Position numbers and translations under genes: made by a program. A stretch of 64,000 bases of DNA, taken from the NCBI GenBank assembly GCA_021776735.1, contig JAJFFH010000057.1:1-64000 (forward strand), in the 5' to 3' direction. Position 1 is the stretch's first letter. Each line of letters begins with the position of its first letter. The DNA is from Planctomycetota bacterium (GTDB taxonomy: Bacteria > Planctomycetota > PLA2). The notes under the pieces were generated by a model. It made no database searches and was not told the origin of the DNA. It saw nothing but the letters and a program-made list of their open reading frames with translations. Below are positions 35,384-44,225 of this stretch, one piece after another.

Positions 35384-36832
35384 ATGATTCGCCGGCTGTT
35401 CAAGATCTTCCTGCTGCTAACCGTTCTGATCGTTCTCGGCATCGGCTTCGGCGCTCCCGCGTACTACAGCTCCGAGAGCGGGGCCAAGAAGGCGGCCGAG
35501 CAGATCGGCTCGGCACTTGGCCGCAACGTCGAAATCGGCGAGCTCGACATCGGCTGGTTCTTTACGTCGCTCAGCCTCGAGAAACTGCGCATTGCCAACC
35601 CCGACGGCTGGCCCGACGGCGATTTTTTGCGCGCCGACTCCGTTGCGCTCGACACCAAGTTCCAAAAGCTCGTCAGCGGGGTCGTCAAGGGCTCGCTCGA
35701 GGGCTCCGGGCTGAACATCCACATCCTGAAGCGCGGCGACGCGACCAACCTCGATGGCCTGGGGAACAGCGGCAACGAGGGCAAGCAAAAGGAAGAAGAA
35801 AAAGAGGGGGGCGGGGGCAAGGAAGACGGCGGCGACAAGGATGACGGCGGACCCGAACTCGATCTGACGCTCGAGCTGACCGATTCGACGCTGATCATCG
35901 AGGACCTGGATAAGAACGAGAAGCTTGTCGTCGAAGGCGTCGGTCTCTCCATGCAGATGTCCAACGGGGACGATCAAAGCAACGTCGCCCTGAAAATCCG
36001 CGTGAAGCAGATCGACCGGGGTGGCGTGAAGGTGCGCGACCTCGTCATCGACGCGCGCCAGGACGGCGATTTTCTCCAGCTCGACAAGCTCGCGGCACTG
36101 CTGCCCGGAAAGGGCAAGCTGAGCGGGACGGGCGCGCTGCGCGTCCGTGGCGGCAACGACTGGCGCGTCCAGCTCAAGGCGGACACGGTCGGGCTCAGCA
36201 ACGACATGATGCCGCTTGTCTCTGCCATGTATCCGCTCGCTTCGTCCGCGAGCGGTCAGCTCGACGGCATCCTCGATGCGTCGTTCGAACTCAGCGGCAA
36301 CGGCCTGACCTGGGACGCCATGAAACCGACCCTCACCGGCGACGCGTCGATCAAACTCTCGCACATGAATCTCGGCGAAAAGTCGGTGATCGGGATGATC
36401 TCGACTCTCGCGGGACGCAGCGAAGGCAAGGGCCCCATGGCCATCAACAACGCGGGTGCCGCATTCAAGGTCGAGAACGGCTGGCTGCACTTCAACCGGT
36501 TGTCAGCCTCCGGCGACAAGGCCCGCTACGACCTGGCCGGCAAGGTGTCGCTGGACGGCCAACTCGATCTGACGATCGACGCGCTGCCGATCCTCAAGCG
36601 TTTCGGCGGGGGCAGCTACAAGGAGTTCGTCGGCCGCCTCAAGAGCTTCCCGCTCCCGATCCGCGGCACGACGGCAAAGCCGAAACTGAAAGCGCCGAAA
36701 GCGAAAGATCTGTTGCGCGGCAACCTCGGGGGTCTTCTGAAAGAGAAAGCCAAGAAAGCGCTGGGCGACGAGGCCGGAGGCGCCCTGGGCGGGATCCTGG
36801 ACGGCATCAAGAAGAAGAAAGAGAAGAGGTAG
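35384..36832 (+). CDS. AsmA-family-like membrane protein
   Basis: A 482-residue protein. One N-terminal membrane helix (FLLLTVLIVLGIGFGAPAYY) then an AsmA-type repeat-beta-groove layout: GRNVEIGELDIGWFFTSLSL near the start and LKADTVGLSNDMMPLVSAMY, GQLDGILDASFELSGNGL, and a C-terminal DLAGKVSLDGQLDLTIDALP, matching the AsmA/DUF3971 family, thought to act in lipid transport across the envelope. A highly charged insert (KQKEEEKEGGGGKEDGGDKD, around residue 128) contains the G-tract motif. The C-terminus is Lys-rich (GILDGIKKKKEKR). It stands alone before the repeat region. Confidence 0.7.
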   Translation: MIRRLFKIFLLLTVLIVLGIGFGAPAYYSSESGAKKAAEQIGSALGRNVEIGELDIGWFFTSLSLEKLRIANPDGWPDGDFLRADSVALDTKFQKLVSGVVKGSLEGSGLNIHILKRGDATNLDGLGNSGNEGKQKEEEKEGGGGKEDGGDKDDGGPELDLTLELTDSTLIIEDLDKNEKLVVEGVGLSMQMSNGDDQSNVALKIRVKQIDRGGVKVRDLVIDARQDGDFLQLDKLAALLPGKGKLSGTGALRVRGGNDWRVQLKADTVGLSNDMMPLVSAMYPLASSASGQLDGILDASFELSGNGLTWDAMKPTLTGDASIKLSHMNLGEKSVIGMISTLAGRSEGKGPMAINNAGAAFKVENGWLHFNRLSASGDKARYDLAGKVSLDGQLDLTIDALPILKRFGGGSYKEFVGRLKSFPLPIRGTTAKPKLKAPKAKDLLRGNLGGLLKEKAKKALGDEAGGALGGILDGIKKKKEKR

Positions 36833-36907
36833 GCCCGCGGGTCGCGCAGGCGCCCTGGCGCTGTGTCGAGGTCGGAAGTCGGGTTCGGGCTCGGGAGTCG
36901 GGTTCGG

Positions 36908-37945
36908 GTATGAGTTCGCACGCGAGCGCGGATTCTTGTGCGTTGACTCATGTCGTCTCTTCCTACCTTCGTGTTCTCGGGCCTTCGCGTCGTTCGTGGT
37001 GCCCTTTCAGCTCATCCCTCCGTGGTTCTCCCGTGGCCCTCCGTGTTTTTTTTCCTCCATCGTCCGCGCGGCGGTGGACCGAGTTGCCCGCGGTTGCGGT
37101 AGGAAGCAAGCGCTACGTGAACATCGTTCGTGAACGAGAACGGGGTCCGGGAGTCGGGATCGGTGTCGGGATCAGCTCGCGATCATGTTGCGTCTCTTTC
37201 GAACGTTCAGCTTCCGCGTGTTCAGCCAGCGCCACGTGAACGTCACTCGTGAACGAGAACGGTTCAAGGGTCATTCACCGCGAGCGATGACGAACCGCGA
37301 TGCCTTGTCCTTGTGGTGTCCGCGGTTCGCGCCTTCCCCGATGTTGAGCACCATCGACGCGGAACAGCGCCGAAGCTGCTTGAGAAGATCGCCGTGCCCG
37401 GCAGGTGTCGCACACGATCTCTTCAACATCAGCAAACAACCGAAGCGCGACACGATAGACATCGAGCCTTTCGTGAGCGAACGGCGTAAGAAACTGTTCA
37501 TTTTGGAGGTCCTCCAGGCTTGCGACGGGGGCGCCTGTCGCCCCACGCAAGTGGAAGGGGTGATAGGTGCCCTCCCGCCCCGAGGCCAACGAGAATTCGA
37601 GCGCCCGCGCAGGGAGCGTTGGTCGTGCCGCCATCGCACACACCAGCAAGCGCTACGTGAACGAGAACGTCGTTCGTGAACGGTTCGGGCTCGGGATCGG
37701 GTGTCGGGATCGGGCATGAACTCGCACGCGAGCACTGATCCTTGTGCGTTGACTCATGCCCTCTCTTCCTACCCTCGTGTTCTTCGCGTCGTTCGTGGTG
37801 CCGTTTCATCTCATCCCTCCGTGTTTTTTCTCTTCCACCGTCCGCGCGGCGATGGACCGAACCACCAGCGGTCACGGCAGGCAGCAAGCGCCATGTGAAC
37901 GTCGCTCGTGAACGAAGAACGGGGTCCGGGCTCGGGCTCGTGAGT
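36908..37945. repeat. Repeat region with duplicated ~235-bp units flanking the S23 pseudogene
   Basis: The 36908-37160 and 37716-37945 segments are imperfect direct copies. Both contain CTTGTGCGTTGACTCATG, a TTCGCGTCGTTCGTGGTGCC stretch, CATCCCTCCGTG and end in the direct repeat GCGCTACGTGAACG/GTTCGTGAACG plus CGGGGTCCGGG. Two further copies of the direct repeat are at 37229-37255 and 37650-37682. The hairpin upstream of the S23 pseudogene (arms 37529-37544 and 37558-37573 approximately) lies within. Nothing else gene-like was seen in 36833-37270 and 37502-38010. A dispersed motif copy is at 37978-37995. Confidence 0.75.
37271..37501 (-). pseudogene. Frameshifted four-helix-bundle (S23-like) gene
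   Basis: ATG at 37501 begins MNS, then a one-base deletion relative to the left-edge copy shifts the frame. The next frame carries FAHERLDVYRVALRLFADVE EIVCDTCRA. Near DTCRA the frame shifts back, so the first frame reads GHGDLLKQLRRCSASMVLNI GEGANRGHHKDKASRFVIARGE and stops at 37271. A normal S23 protein runs HERLDVY...GHADLADQLRRA-SIPLNIAEG...IARGSALE and is about 120 residues; this copy ends after IARGE, so it is also truncated. Two compensating shifts plus truncation indicate a decaying copy. The upstream hairpin and repeats match those of the left-edge copy. Confidence 0.7.
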
Positions 37946-37977
37946 CGATTTCGGGATCGGCGGCGGGGCTCACAAGA

Positions 37978-37995
37978 CATCGCCGTCCGTCCGCT
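37978..37995 (-). repeat. Dispersed 18-bp motif copy, intergenic
   Basis: 16 of 18, between the repeat region and the DUF1697 stop. Confidence 0.7.
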
Positions 37996-38010
37996 TCCTC
38001 AAGCTCATCC

Positions 38011-38562
38011 TCACGGATGCTCGGGGCCGAGGAACTTCGCGACGATGCGTTCGATCGTGCGGCGCGTGCGGTTCGTCATGGGGCCGAGCGCGTCGTCAAT
38101 GCGGCGCATGTCGAGCTCTGAGTCCGTCAGGTTGCCGCTGGGCAGCCAGTACAGCTCGCGACCGTGGATCGAGAGTTGGTCCTCCTTGGTCGAGAGCGCG
38201 AGGACGGTCTTCCGGGCGCTTGACGACGGCCTGTGTCGGAGCATCGCGACCTGGAGCTTTCCCCCCGGGCGTTTCGCGTCTCTGCTCGCAGGAAAGGGGA
38301 CACGGGCCGCTATGTCCTTGACCTCGTCGGCGGCTCGAACAAACGTCGGCACCTCATAGTCCAGCGACTCCCGCAGCCCCTTCTCGATGCGCTTCTCGAG
38401 CGGGGCGGTCGTCCCCTTGGCATCGAAAACGACGTTGCCGCTGGCCAGGAACGCCGCCACGTTCTCGAACCCGAGCCCGTCCAGGCACGCACAGAGTTCG
38501 ACGTTCGTGATCCGACGACGACCGAGGTTCATCCCGCGCAGAAAGGCCACATGGCGTTTCAT
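38011..38562 (-). CDS. DUF1697 family protein
   Basis: A 183-residue protein whose N-terminus MKRHVAFLRGMNLGRRRITN followed by LGFENVAAFLASGNVVFDA is the signature of DUF1697, a widespread uncharacterised family. Later parts (STKEDQLSIHGRELYWLPSG and MRRIDDALGPMTNRTRRTIE RIVAK) also fit. The start may be ATG 38562 or GTG 38568, which overlaps the TGA of the DUF3224 gene upstream; coupling is likely. Biochemical role is unknown. Confidence 0.88.
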   Translation of the reverse strand: MKRHVAFLRGMNLGRRRITNVELCACLDGLGFENVAAFLASGNVVFDAKGTTAPLEKRIEKGLRESLDYEVPTFVRAADEVKDIAARVPFPASRDAKRPGGKLQVAMLRHRPSSSARKTVLALSTKEDQLSIHGRELYWLPSGNLTDSELDMRRIDDALGPMTNRTRRTIERIVAKFLGPEHP

Positions 38563-38564
38563 GA

Positions 38565-38963
38565 TCACTGGCCCGGAGGGAGGGTGTAGTCGAAGGCGTA
38601 CCTGTGGCCCCCGTCTTCGACGGTGATCTCCATGAACCCGCTGAGGCCTGTCAGGTCGCCGGTCCCCGAGTCAGGCACAACGACGACCTCCAGACCCGGA
38701 GTCCCCCGGCGCATGATTCCGGTGTGTTGGAGAACGAACGTCCCGTCGCGTCCCGCCAGCGTGCCGGTGACGCGCTCTAACGCCACATAGCCGGCGGAGT
38801 CCTTGACGTCGGTGTGGGCCGCCAACATTTGACCGACGCTCTTGGCCAGCAGGTCCCCCGCGAACTGCTTGTCGATCGACATGCGAGCAAAGGCGCCCCA
38901 CTCGTCGTCCCCGGGTAGCGGCTCCAGCTTCAGTTCGAACGTCCCGGTTGCGCGAGCGGTCAT
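38565..38963 (-). CDS. DUF3224-type protein
   Basis: A 132-residue beta-rich protein, start at ATG 38963 (MTARATGTFELKLEPLPGDD EW). Landmarks are FARMSIDKQFAGDL, GYVALERVTGTLAGRDGTFV LQHTG and LTGLSGFMEITVEDGGHRYA FDYTLP, which match the DUF3224 family; the fold is allene-oxide-cyclase-like (family knowledge), the substrate is unknown. Its stop overlaps the start of DUF1697, so the two are co-expressed. In the plus direction the upstream 300 bases contain no gene. Confidence 0.75.
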   Translation of the reverse strand: MTARATGTFELKLEPLPGDDEWGAFARMSIDKQFAGDLLAKSVGQMLAAHTDVKDSAGYVALERVTGTLAGRDGTFVLQHTGIMRRGTPGLEVVVVPDSGTGDLTGLSGFMEITVEDGGHRYAFDYTLPPGQ

Positions 38964-39262
38964 CCATGGCCTCCTTCCAGGGCGAGCACCCAAGCTCCTG
39001 CCTGGGATCGACATTGTAAGAGCGCAGCCCGGATCTGGTCGAGGCCTCGCGGGCCACGGAGATCGCCTTCCAGTCCTCGCCGTTGGTTCTCCTCCTTCGT
39101 GGTTTTCTTGTTCGTCCACGCTGCTGGTCACTGGTCGTGCGATCTAGACCGCGCGTCGCGCAAGCACCATGCGTTGTCACGGTCGGCTGCGCGACTCGCT
39201 CTGCTCGCACGCCTCCCGGGGTCGGGGTCCGCCGGCGCGGCTCTGGCGCGGAGGCGGACTTG
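38964..39262. other. Intergenic gap, no gene seen
   Basis: 299 bases between the DUF3224 start and the EF-hand stop. It carries CTCCTTCGTGGTTTTCTTGT-like bases resembling parts of the repeat region at 36960-37060, but no conserved frame and no dispersed motif. Confidence 0.5.
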
Positions 39263-40624
39263 CTACTTATCCAGCTTGTCGATGATGCCGTCCGCGTTCT
39301 TGTCCAGCTTCTCGAAGGCGGCGGCCGGGCCCGTGAATTCGTCGCGGGTGATTTGGCCGTCGCGGTTCAGGTCGAAGCGCTCGAAGACGTCGAAGGCGCG
39401 CTCGCGGCGGCCGCGCTCCATCGCGTCCTCAACCTCCTGCTTCGAGAGCACGCCGTCGCCGTCCGCATCCATTTCCGCGAAGCGGCGGGTGTGCTTGAAC
39501 TCGTCCTTGGCAATCTGGCCGTCGCCGTTCTTGTCGTGCTTGGCCAGGAACGCTTCGGAGTCCTTGCCGGAGTTCACGTCGTAGCGCGAGCGCCGGCCCT
39601 TTCCGCGCGGGCCGCGCGGGGTGACCTCGTCGCGGGTGATGAACCCGTCGCCGTTGCCGTCGAGCTTGGCAAAGAGCTCCTGGCGCAACTTCCACTCGTC
39701 CGGTGCGATCTTGCCGTCACCGTTCTTGTCGAAACGGCGGAACACGGCCTCGCCGGTGCGGTCGGCAAACCGGCCGCGCCCGCGAAACGCACGCTGCGCC
39801 TTCGCCATCTCGTCCGCCGTGATCTTGCCGTCCCGGTCCGCGTCGAGGCGCTCAAAGATCCTGGCGGGCCCCTTCCACTCCTCGCGGTCGAGCACGCCGT
39901 CGCCGTTCTTGTCCATCCGCTTGAGGCGTTTCGCAAAGCGCGCCGCCTGGTCGCGACCGGAACCGCCGCGCCCCTTCAGGTCGGTCAGCTTGATCTTGCC
40001 GTCGCCATCGCGATCCAAGCGGGCGAAGATCTGCTCGTCGCCTTTCCACTCCGAACGCTCGATGATGCCGTCACCGTTCGTGTCGAACCTCTTCAGACGT
40101 TCGGCAAACCGCTTGGCGCGATCGTTGCCGCCACCGCGCGCGTCATGCGCCCCGGGCTTGCCGTCACGTCCGTCACGCATGGCCTCGACGTGCGCGGTCA
40201 ACTCGAACAGGTCGATGGCGCCGTCGCCGTTCTTATCCGCCTCGCTGAGGTCGAGCCGTCCGCCCTGCGGCAACTCGTCTCCGGCAATCTTGCCGTCCCC
40301 GTTCTTGTCGAGACGCCCAAACAGGCGCTTTAGGTTGCGCGCGCGATCCTGTGCTCCGTCGCGGCGGCCCGGCGGACGCTGCGCCCCCGCCCCCCCCTTG
40401 CGCTTCTTCATGCGCGCCACAATCTCCTCGGCCTCGACGAAGCCGTCGCCATCGCCGTCGATCTGCTTGAACCGCGCTTCCGGGATGCCGGCCTCCTCGG
40501 CTGTCAGCCGCCCGTCGCCGTCCCGGTCCTTTTTGGTGACGTACGCGCGCGCCTTCTTGAGGTCGGGGGTCTCCTCGGCCCAAAGGGGCAGCACGAACAG
40601 GGAGAGCGCCAGCAGGATTCTCAT
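39263..40624 (-). CDS. Secreted protein with 14 EF-hand loops
   Basis: A 453-residue protein. A signal peptide (MRILLALSLFVLPLWA) is followed by fourteen EF-hand-like calcium loops. They are, in order: DRDGDGRLTAEE, DGDGDGFVEAEE, DKNGDGKIAGDE, DKNGDGAIDLFE, DTNGDGIIERSE, DRDGDGKIKLTD, DKNGDGVLDREE, DADRDGKITADE, DKNGDGKIAPDE, DGNGDGFITRDE, DKNGDGQIAKDE, DADGDGVLSKQE, DLNRDGQITRDE and DKNADGIIDKLD. Most keep the 12-residue DxDxDG...E pattern, so calcium binding is likely. Its exact role is unknown; a Ca2+-dependent envelope or matrix scaffold is possible. The 1128-residue FG-GAP gene upstream ends 6 bases before its start. Confidence 0.9.
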   Translation of the reverse strand: MRILLALSLFVLPLWAEETPDLKKARAYVTKKDRDGDGRLTAEEAGIPEARFKQIDGDGDGFVEAEEIVARMKKRKGGAGAQRPPGRRDGAQDRARNLKRLFGRLDKNGDGKIAGDELPQGGRLDLSEADKNGDGAIDLFELTAHVEAMRDGRDGKPGAHDARGGGNDRAKRFAERLKRFDTNGDGIIERSEWKGDEQIFARLDRDGDGKIKLTDLKGRGGSGRDQAARFAKRLKRMDKNGDGVLDREEWKGPARIFERLDADRDGKITADEMAKAQRAFRGRGRFADRTGEAVFRRFDKNGDGKIAPDEWKLRQELFAKLDGNGDGFITRDEVTPRGPRGKGRRSRYDVNSGKDSEAFLAKHDKNGDGQIAKDEFKHTRRFAEMDADGDGVLSKQEVEDAMERGRRERAFDVFERFDLNRDGQITRDEFTGPAAAFEKLDKNADGIIDKLDK

Positions 40625-40630
40625 GCCTTT

Positions 40631-43600
40631 TCAACCCCCGCGGGCCGTGGAGGTTTCGGCGAAGAGCGCCGCCGGGTCGGTCAGCGGGCGCGCGTCGCGC
40701 GTGAACCACTTCGCGACCCAGCCCGGGTGCGGGTGGCGCTCGCGGGACTCGTCGTAGGGGTAGCCACTCATCGCGCGAAACGGCAGGGGCGCAACGCCCT
40801 CGCGCACCGCCTGGTTCATGTCGGCGTCCTTGACCCAACCATGCGTCGTGAAGCACCAGTCGCGTACCCAGCCCTCGGGCAGCGCCGGCAGCCCGCTCGC
40901 ATCGAACGTCAGCTTGACGAGATCGCCCGCGGCCAGCACCGGGTAGCGGTCATCCTGCTTCGACAGCAATTCCAAGACGTCGCCGTAGCGCGTGAGCTTG
41001 CCCGCCGGGAGCTGCCCGTACGGAACGAACCGCAGCAGGTCGTCGTGGCTGTAACGCCAAGGCTGTTCCCCGGACGGGTCGTCGATGCGCCGGCCGACGC
41101 CGCGAAATCCATGCGTGGCGCGTGTGAGGGGCACCGGAGTCAGGGTAAGGGGGGGACGGGGGCCGAGGCCTCGCGAGACGGCGAACGCGTCCCAGTGCAG
41201 GCGCTGCGTGCTGCGCAACCGGAGCGGTCCCTTGCCGAGCAGCTTCCCGGTCAAGTCGACGAGCACCGACTTGCCCTTGCCCGCCGGAAAACCGCACTCG
41301 AGTTTGAGCGCCTGCCAGGTTCCGTTCGCGTTTTGCTGTTCGAGAATGGGCGGCAGGAATTTCACGGTCTTGGTCTGCGACGCCGCGATCACCGCACTCG
41401 CGGTCGGAAACTGCACCCACCCATCCATCACCAGCAGCGGTCGCTTCGCCGTCGTCAGGTCGCCGAAGTCGAGCGTGATCGACCACTCGCGCGCCAGGCC
41501 GACGTAGCGTTCGTCCAGCGCGTCCTTGTCCCAGACCACCGCGTGCCGGCCGTCGCGCCTGGCGACCCGCGGCAGGATGTCGCGGCCCCGATGGTCCATC
41601 GCGCGGCGCGGCGGCTCGAGGTCGGACAGGGCGTACACCCGAAATCCGGGCAGCTCCATCACGCGAAACGCCTCGTTGAGTACCGGGCGCACGTTCGCGG
41701 GATGGTCGAGGGCGCGCAGGACGACGCGGTCGGCATAGAACAACTCGCGAAACTCCTCGGCCAGGTCGAGGCGCAGCTTCCCGTCCACCGCACGCAGCAT
41801 CGCGCCCGGCACGAAGATGGTCTCGTACGAGCGCGGCGGCAAGAACGTGTCGTCGGCCACCGGCAACCCAAGCGGCGTGCCGGAGTGGCAGTCGGTGACG
41901 AAGTGCCAGTGCTTGCCGTCGAACGCATAGAGAAACGGACACGAACCGACTTCGCCCTCGCGCTCCTCGATCACGTGACAGTCGTTGATCTCCGGCGTGA
42001 CCGCGCCCTGCTCGACGCCGTTCGTCCAGCGCACCATGTACGCATCGATGGTCGTGCGCGCGCCCAGGCCGACACTCACGATGCCGTCGCGGCACGTAAA
42101 CCCGATCTGGAGGTCGTCCGCGAACACGCGCACGCGCGTGCCGACCCCCGCCTGGTTCGCTTCACGCCCGCGCGGCACAAAGTCGATCCACGCGAAGGGC
42201 CGGTCCGGCTGAGAATAAAAAAGGTCGAAGGACGGCGATGCTTTTTGGGGATCGCGCGTCAGAACCAGCAGGTCGCGACCGCCCGTGCCGCCGTCGTCGC
42301 GGTTGAGGTCGCTGCAAACCACCTTGAGCAACTCGCCCGGCAACGTCAGGCCGGCGAACGGGTCGTCGTCCAGCACACCGTCGCTGTCGGCGTCGATCAG
42401 CGCGGCGCGGGTTCCCGTCGGGTTCCATTGACCCTCGTGCCAGTCGAACAGCTCGGTCCCGACGCGAATCTCCTCGACGAGGTCGTGGTCGAGATCTCCG
42501 GCGCCGAACGAGCCGCCCGCGGGACCGGGCAGATCACGGCGCCCGAACCGCAGGCGGCGCTGGTTCTCGAACCAGACGTTGCCCGCGGCACTGGACACCA
42601 GCAAGTCCACGTCGTGGTCGTCCTCGACGTCGAGAATCAGCGCGTGCGTCGCGGGCGGCGCCGCCATGCCGAGCTTTTCCGTCACGTCGGTAAACCGTAC
42701 GAATCGGCCGCCCTCGAGCGGCTCGTCGATCGCGACGCGGTAGACCCGGTTGGGGCTGCCGCCCACAAACAGATCGAGGTCGCCGTCGTGGTCGAGGTCC
42801 CACAGCGCGAGGCAGGTCGTGGCTGTCGTATCGCTCAGCGCCGGCTTGCCCTGCTCGACCATCGCTTCCATGAACCGCCAGTCCGTCGGCGCCTCCGAAT
42901 CGGTGTGGTTCAAGAACACGCGCACGCCCTTGGGTCCGGCCACGACGAGATCCATGCGGCCGTCGTTGTCGATGTCGCCCACCGCCGAGGCCGCCAGCGG
43001 GAAGTCGAGTGGCAGGTCCGCCTCCTTGGTCACGTCCTCAAAGGTGGCGTTACGGCGGTTGCGGAACAGGCGCATCCCGTCCGGTGTATTCACGATCAAA
43101 TCGCGCGAGCAGTCGAGGTCCATGTCGGGCGCGGCGAAGTACGGCGGCTGGCCGACGGCGGGCAAGCCCGCCTGCCGGGTTACACGACGCCAGTTCAGCA
43201 CCCGCGGATCCCGGCGAACCTCCGGCCGCTCGCCCAACGCGAGGAATTCCGTGTACCGACCGCGCTCGAGCTTGTCCGGGGTCGCCTTGGGCCGCTCCGG
43301 ATACTCCTCGAACAGCGCCTTGTAGGCGGCCGCCCACTTGTCGAAGTCCTCGCCCTTGACGCGTTTGCCAGCGTCGCACCGCTTGAAGCGCCCCACCCGA
43401 AACAGGGTCTGGGTCACAAAGTCGCGCCCCAACGCCACAAGCCGAGAGTAGGCCGAGAACGCCGCCCCGTAGTCCCCGCCTTCCGCGCTGAGGTCGCCAA
43501 ACAGCATCAGCACGGACGCGTCCGGATCCTTCAGATCGACCAGCGGCTTGAGGAGCGTCTTGGCGTGGGTGATCAACTCCTCGTCGTTGTCGGAATACGG

Positions 43601-44017
43601 CGCCAGCTTCATGTAGGTGCGCGCCAGGTTGTAGGCCACCGCGCGGTGTCCGGGCTTGATCGCGTCGGCACGCTGGAGGTGGACCAGTGCACTCTGCAGC
43701 AGCCGGACAAAGTCCCGCTTTTCGGCGAGCCGATCCCGCTCCTGAACGAGATAGTTGATCTCCTGCAGGTCGATCAGCGCCATGTCCAGGTGAAAGACCA
43801 GATGGTCCTTGAGCCGGTCGGCGAAGGGCTCGAGCTGGAGGCGCGCACGCAGGTAGTCGGCGTTTTTCTCGTTGAGGTAGTACGCCTTGGCGCGCGCGAA
43901 CGCCCGATGAAGATCGTCGGCGCGGGCAGATCCGTCCGCTCCGCGCGGAACGAGCCAATAGATCAGTCCGGCGCCTAAAACAGCGCCGAGCACAAGGAGG
44001 ACAAGGGTTCTGGTCAC
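40631..44017 (-). CDS. Very large FG-GAP/VCBS and ASPIC/UnbV domain protein
   Basis: A 1128-residue protein. One N-terminal membrane helix (LVLLVLGAVLGAGLIYWLV), then a TPR-like helical region (residues about 30-270) including DAIKPGHRAVAYNLARTYMK. FG-GAP/VCBS beta-propeller repeats follow, for example AVGDIDNDGRMDLVVAGPKG, ALWDLDHDGDLDLFVGGSPN and LDVEDDHDVDLLVSSAAGNV, which chelate Ca2+ in propeller blades. ASPIC/UnbV follows (GVGTRVRVFADDLQIGFTCR; WTNGVEQGAVTPEINDCHVI), then SCPFLYAFDGKHWHFVTDC, a family-typical tail. Planctomycete CRTAC1-like proteins share this layout. A surface adhesion or matrix role is likely (inference). The 11-base motif core is at 42230-42240. Confidence 0.85.
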   Translation of the reverse strand: MTRTLVLLVLGAVLGAGLIYWLVPRGADGSARADDLHRAFARAKAYYLNEKNADYLRARLQLEPFADRLKDHLVFHLDMALIDLQEINYLVQERDRLAEKRDFVRLLQSALVHLQRADAIKPGHRAVAYNLARTYMKLAPYSDNDEELITHAKTLLKPLVDLKDPDASVLMLFGDLSAEGGDYGAAFSAYSRLVALGRDFVTQTLFRVGRFKRCDAGKRVKGEDFDKWAAAYKALFEEYPERPKATPDKLERGRYTEFLALGERPEVRRDPRVLNWRRVTRQAGLPAVGQPPYFAAPDMDLDCSRDLIVNTPDGMRLFRNRRNATFEDVTKEADLPLDFPLAASAVGDIDNDGRMDLVVAGPKGVRVFLNHTDSEAPTDWRFMEAMVEQGKPALSDTTATTCLALWDLDHDGDLDLFVGGSPNRVYRVAIDEPLEGGRFVRFTDVTEKLGMAAPPATHALILDVEDDHDVDLLVSSAAGNVWFENQRRLRFGRRDLPGPAGGSFGAGDLDHDLVEEIRVGTELFDWHEGQWNPTGTRAALIDADSDGVLDDDPFAGLTLPGELLKVVCSDLNRDDGGTGGRDLLVLTRDPQKASPSFDLFYSQPDRPFAWIDFVPRGREANQAGVGTRVRVFADDLQIGFTCRDGIVSVGLGARTTIDAYMVRWTNGVEQGAVTPEINDCHVIEEREGEVGSCPFLYAFDGKHWHFVTDCHSGTPLGLPVADDTFLPPRSYETIFVPGAMLRAVDGKLRLDLAEEFRELFYADRVVLRALDHPANVRPVLNEAFRVMELPGFRVYALSDLEPPRRAMDHRGRDILPRVARRDGRHAVVWDKDALDERYVGLAREWSITLDFGDLTTAKRPLLVMDGWVQFPTASAVIAASQTKTVKFLPPILEQQNANGTWQALKLECGFPAGKGKSVLVDLTGKLLGKGPLRLRSTQRLHWDAFAVSRGLGPRPPLTLTPVPLTRATHGFRGVGRRIDDPSGEQPWRYSHDDLLRFVPYGQLPAGKLTRYGDVLELLSKQDDRYPVLAAGDLVKLTFDASGLPALPEGWVRDWCFTTHGWVKDADMNQAVREGVAPLPFRAMSGYPYDESRERHPHPGWVAKWFTRDARPLTDPAALFAETSTARGG

Positions 44018-44074
44018 GGCAGAATTGTAGTAACCGAGCGGCCTTGCCCCTTGCTACGTCGCGGCAAAAAGAAA

Positions 44075-44192
44075 GGGAGGGGAATTCTCCCCTTATGCGG
44101 GGGAAATTCCCCTCCCGTGGAGAACCTGTGGAATCTCCGGGAGAACCGCGACCGCAGCCAACATCGTCACCGCCAACATCGTCAGATGTTGG
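44075..44192. repeat. Nested inverted repeats between the FG-GAP and ferritin-like genes
   Basis: Arms GGGAGGGGAATT (44075-44086) and AATTCCCCTCCC (44105-44116) are perfect complements with an inner TCCCC...GGGGA stem. From 44173-44192 comes CCAACATC-GTCA-GATGTTGG, identical to 18172-18191. The rest of the 44018-44225 gap holds no gene. Confidence 0.75.
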
Positions 44193-44225
44193 GCAAGAAG
44201 ACACCGTGGGCCAGAAGACACGGCC

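Noticed and set aside
36908..37945. Integron attC-like or CRISPR repeats
   Set aside because: No GTTRRRY/RYYYAAC core pairs, spacers of irregular size, and no integrase or Cas genes nearby.
39594..40460. Repeated GCCGTCGCCG inside the EF-hand gene as further motif copies
   Set aside because: These are Asp-Gly-Asp-Gly codons of calcium loops, not the 18-bp motif.
40727..43978. 1083-codon plus-strand frame
   Set aside because: It is antisense to the FG-GAP/ASPIC gene; low-complexity Arg/His/Val composition and no recognisable domain.
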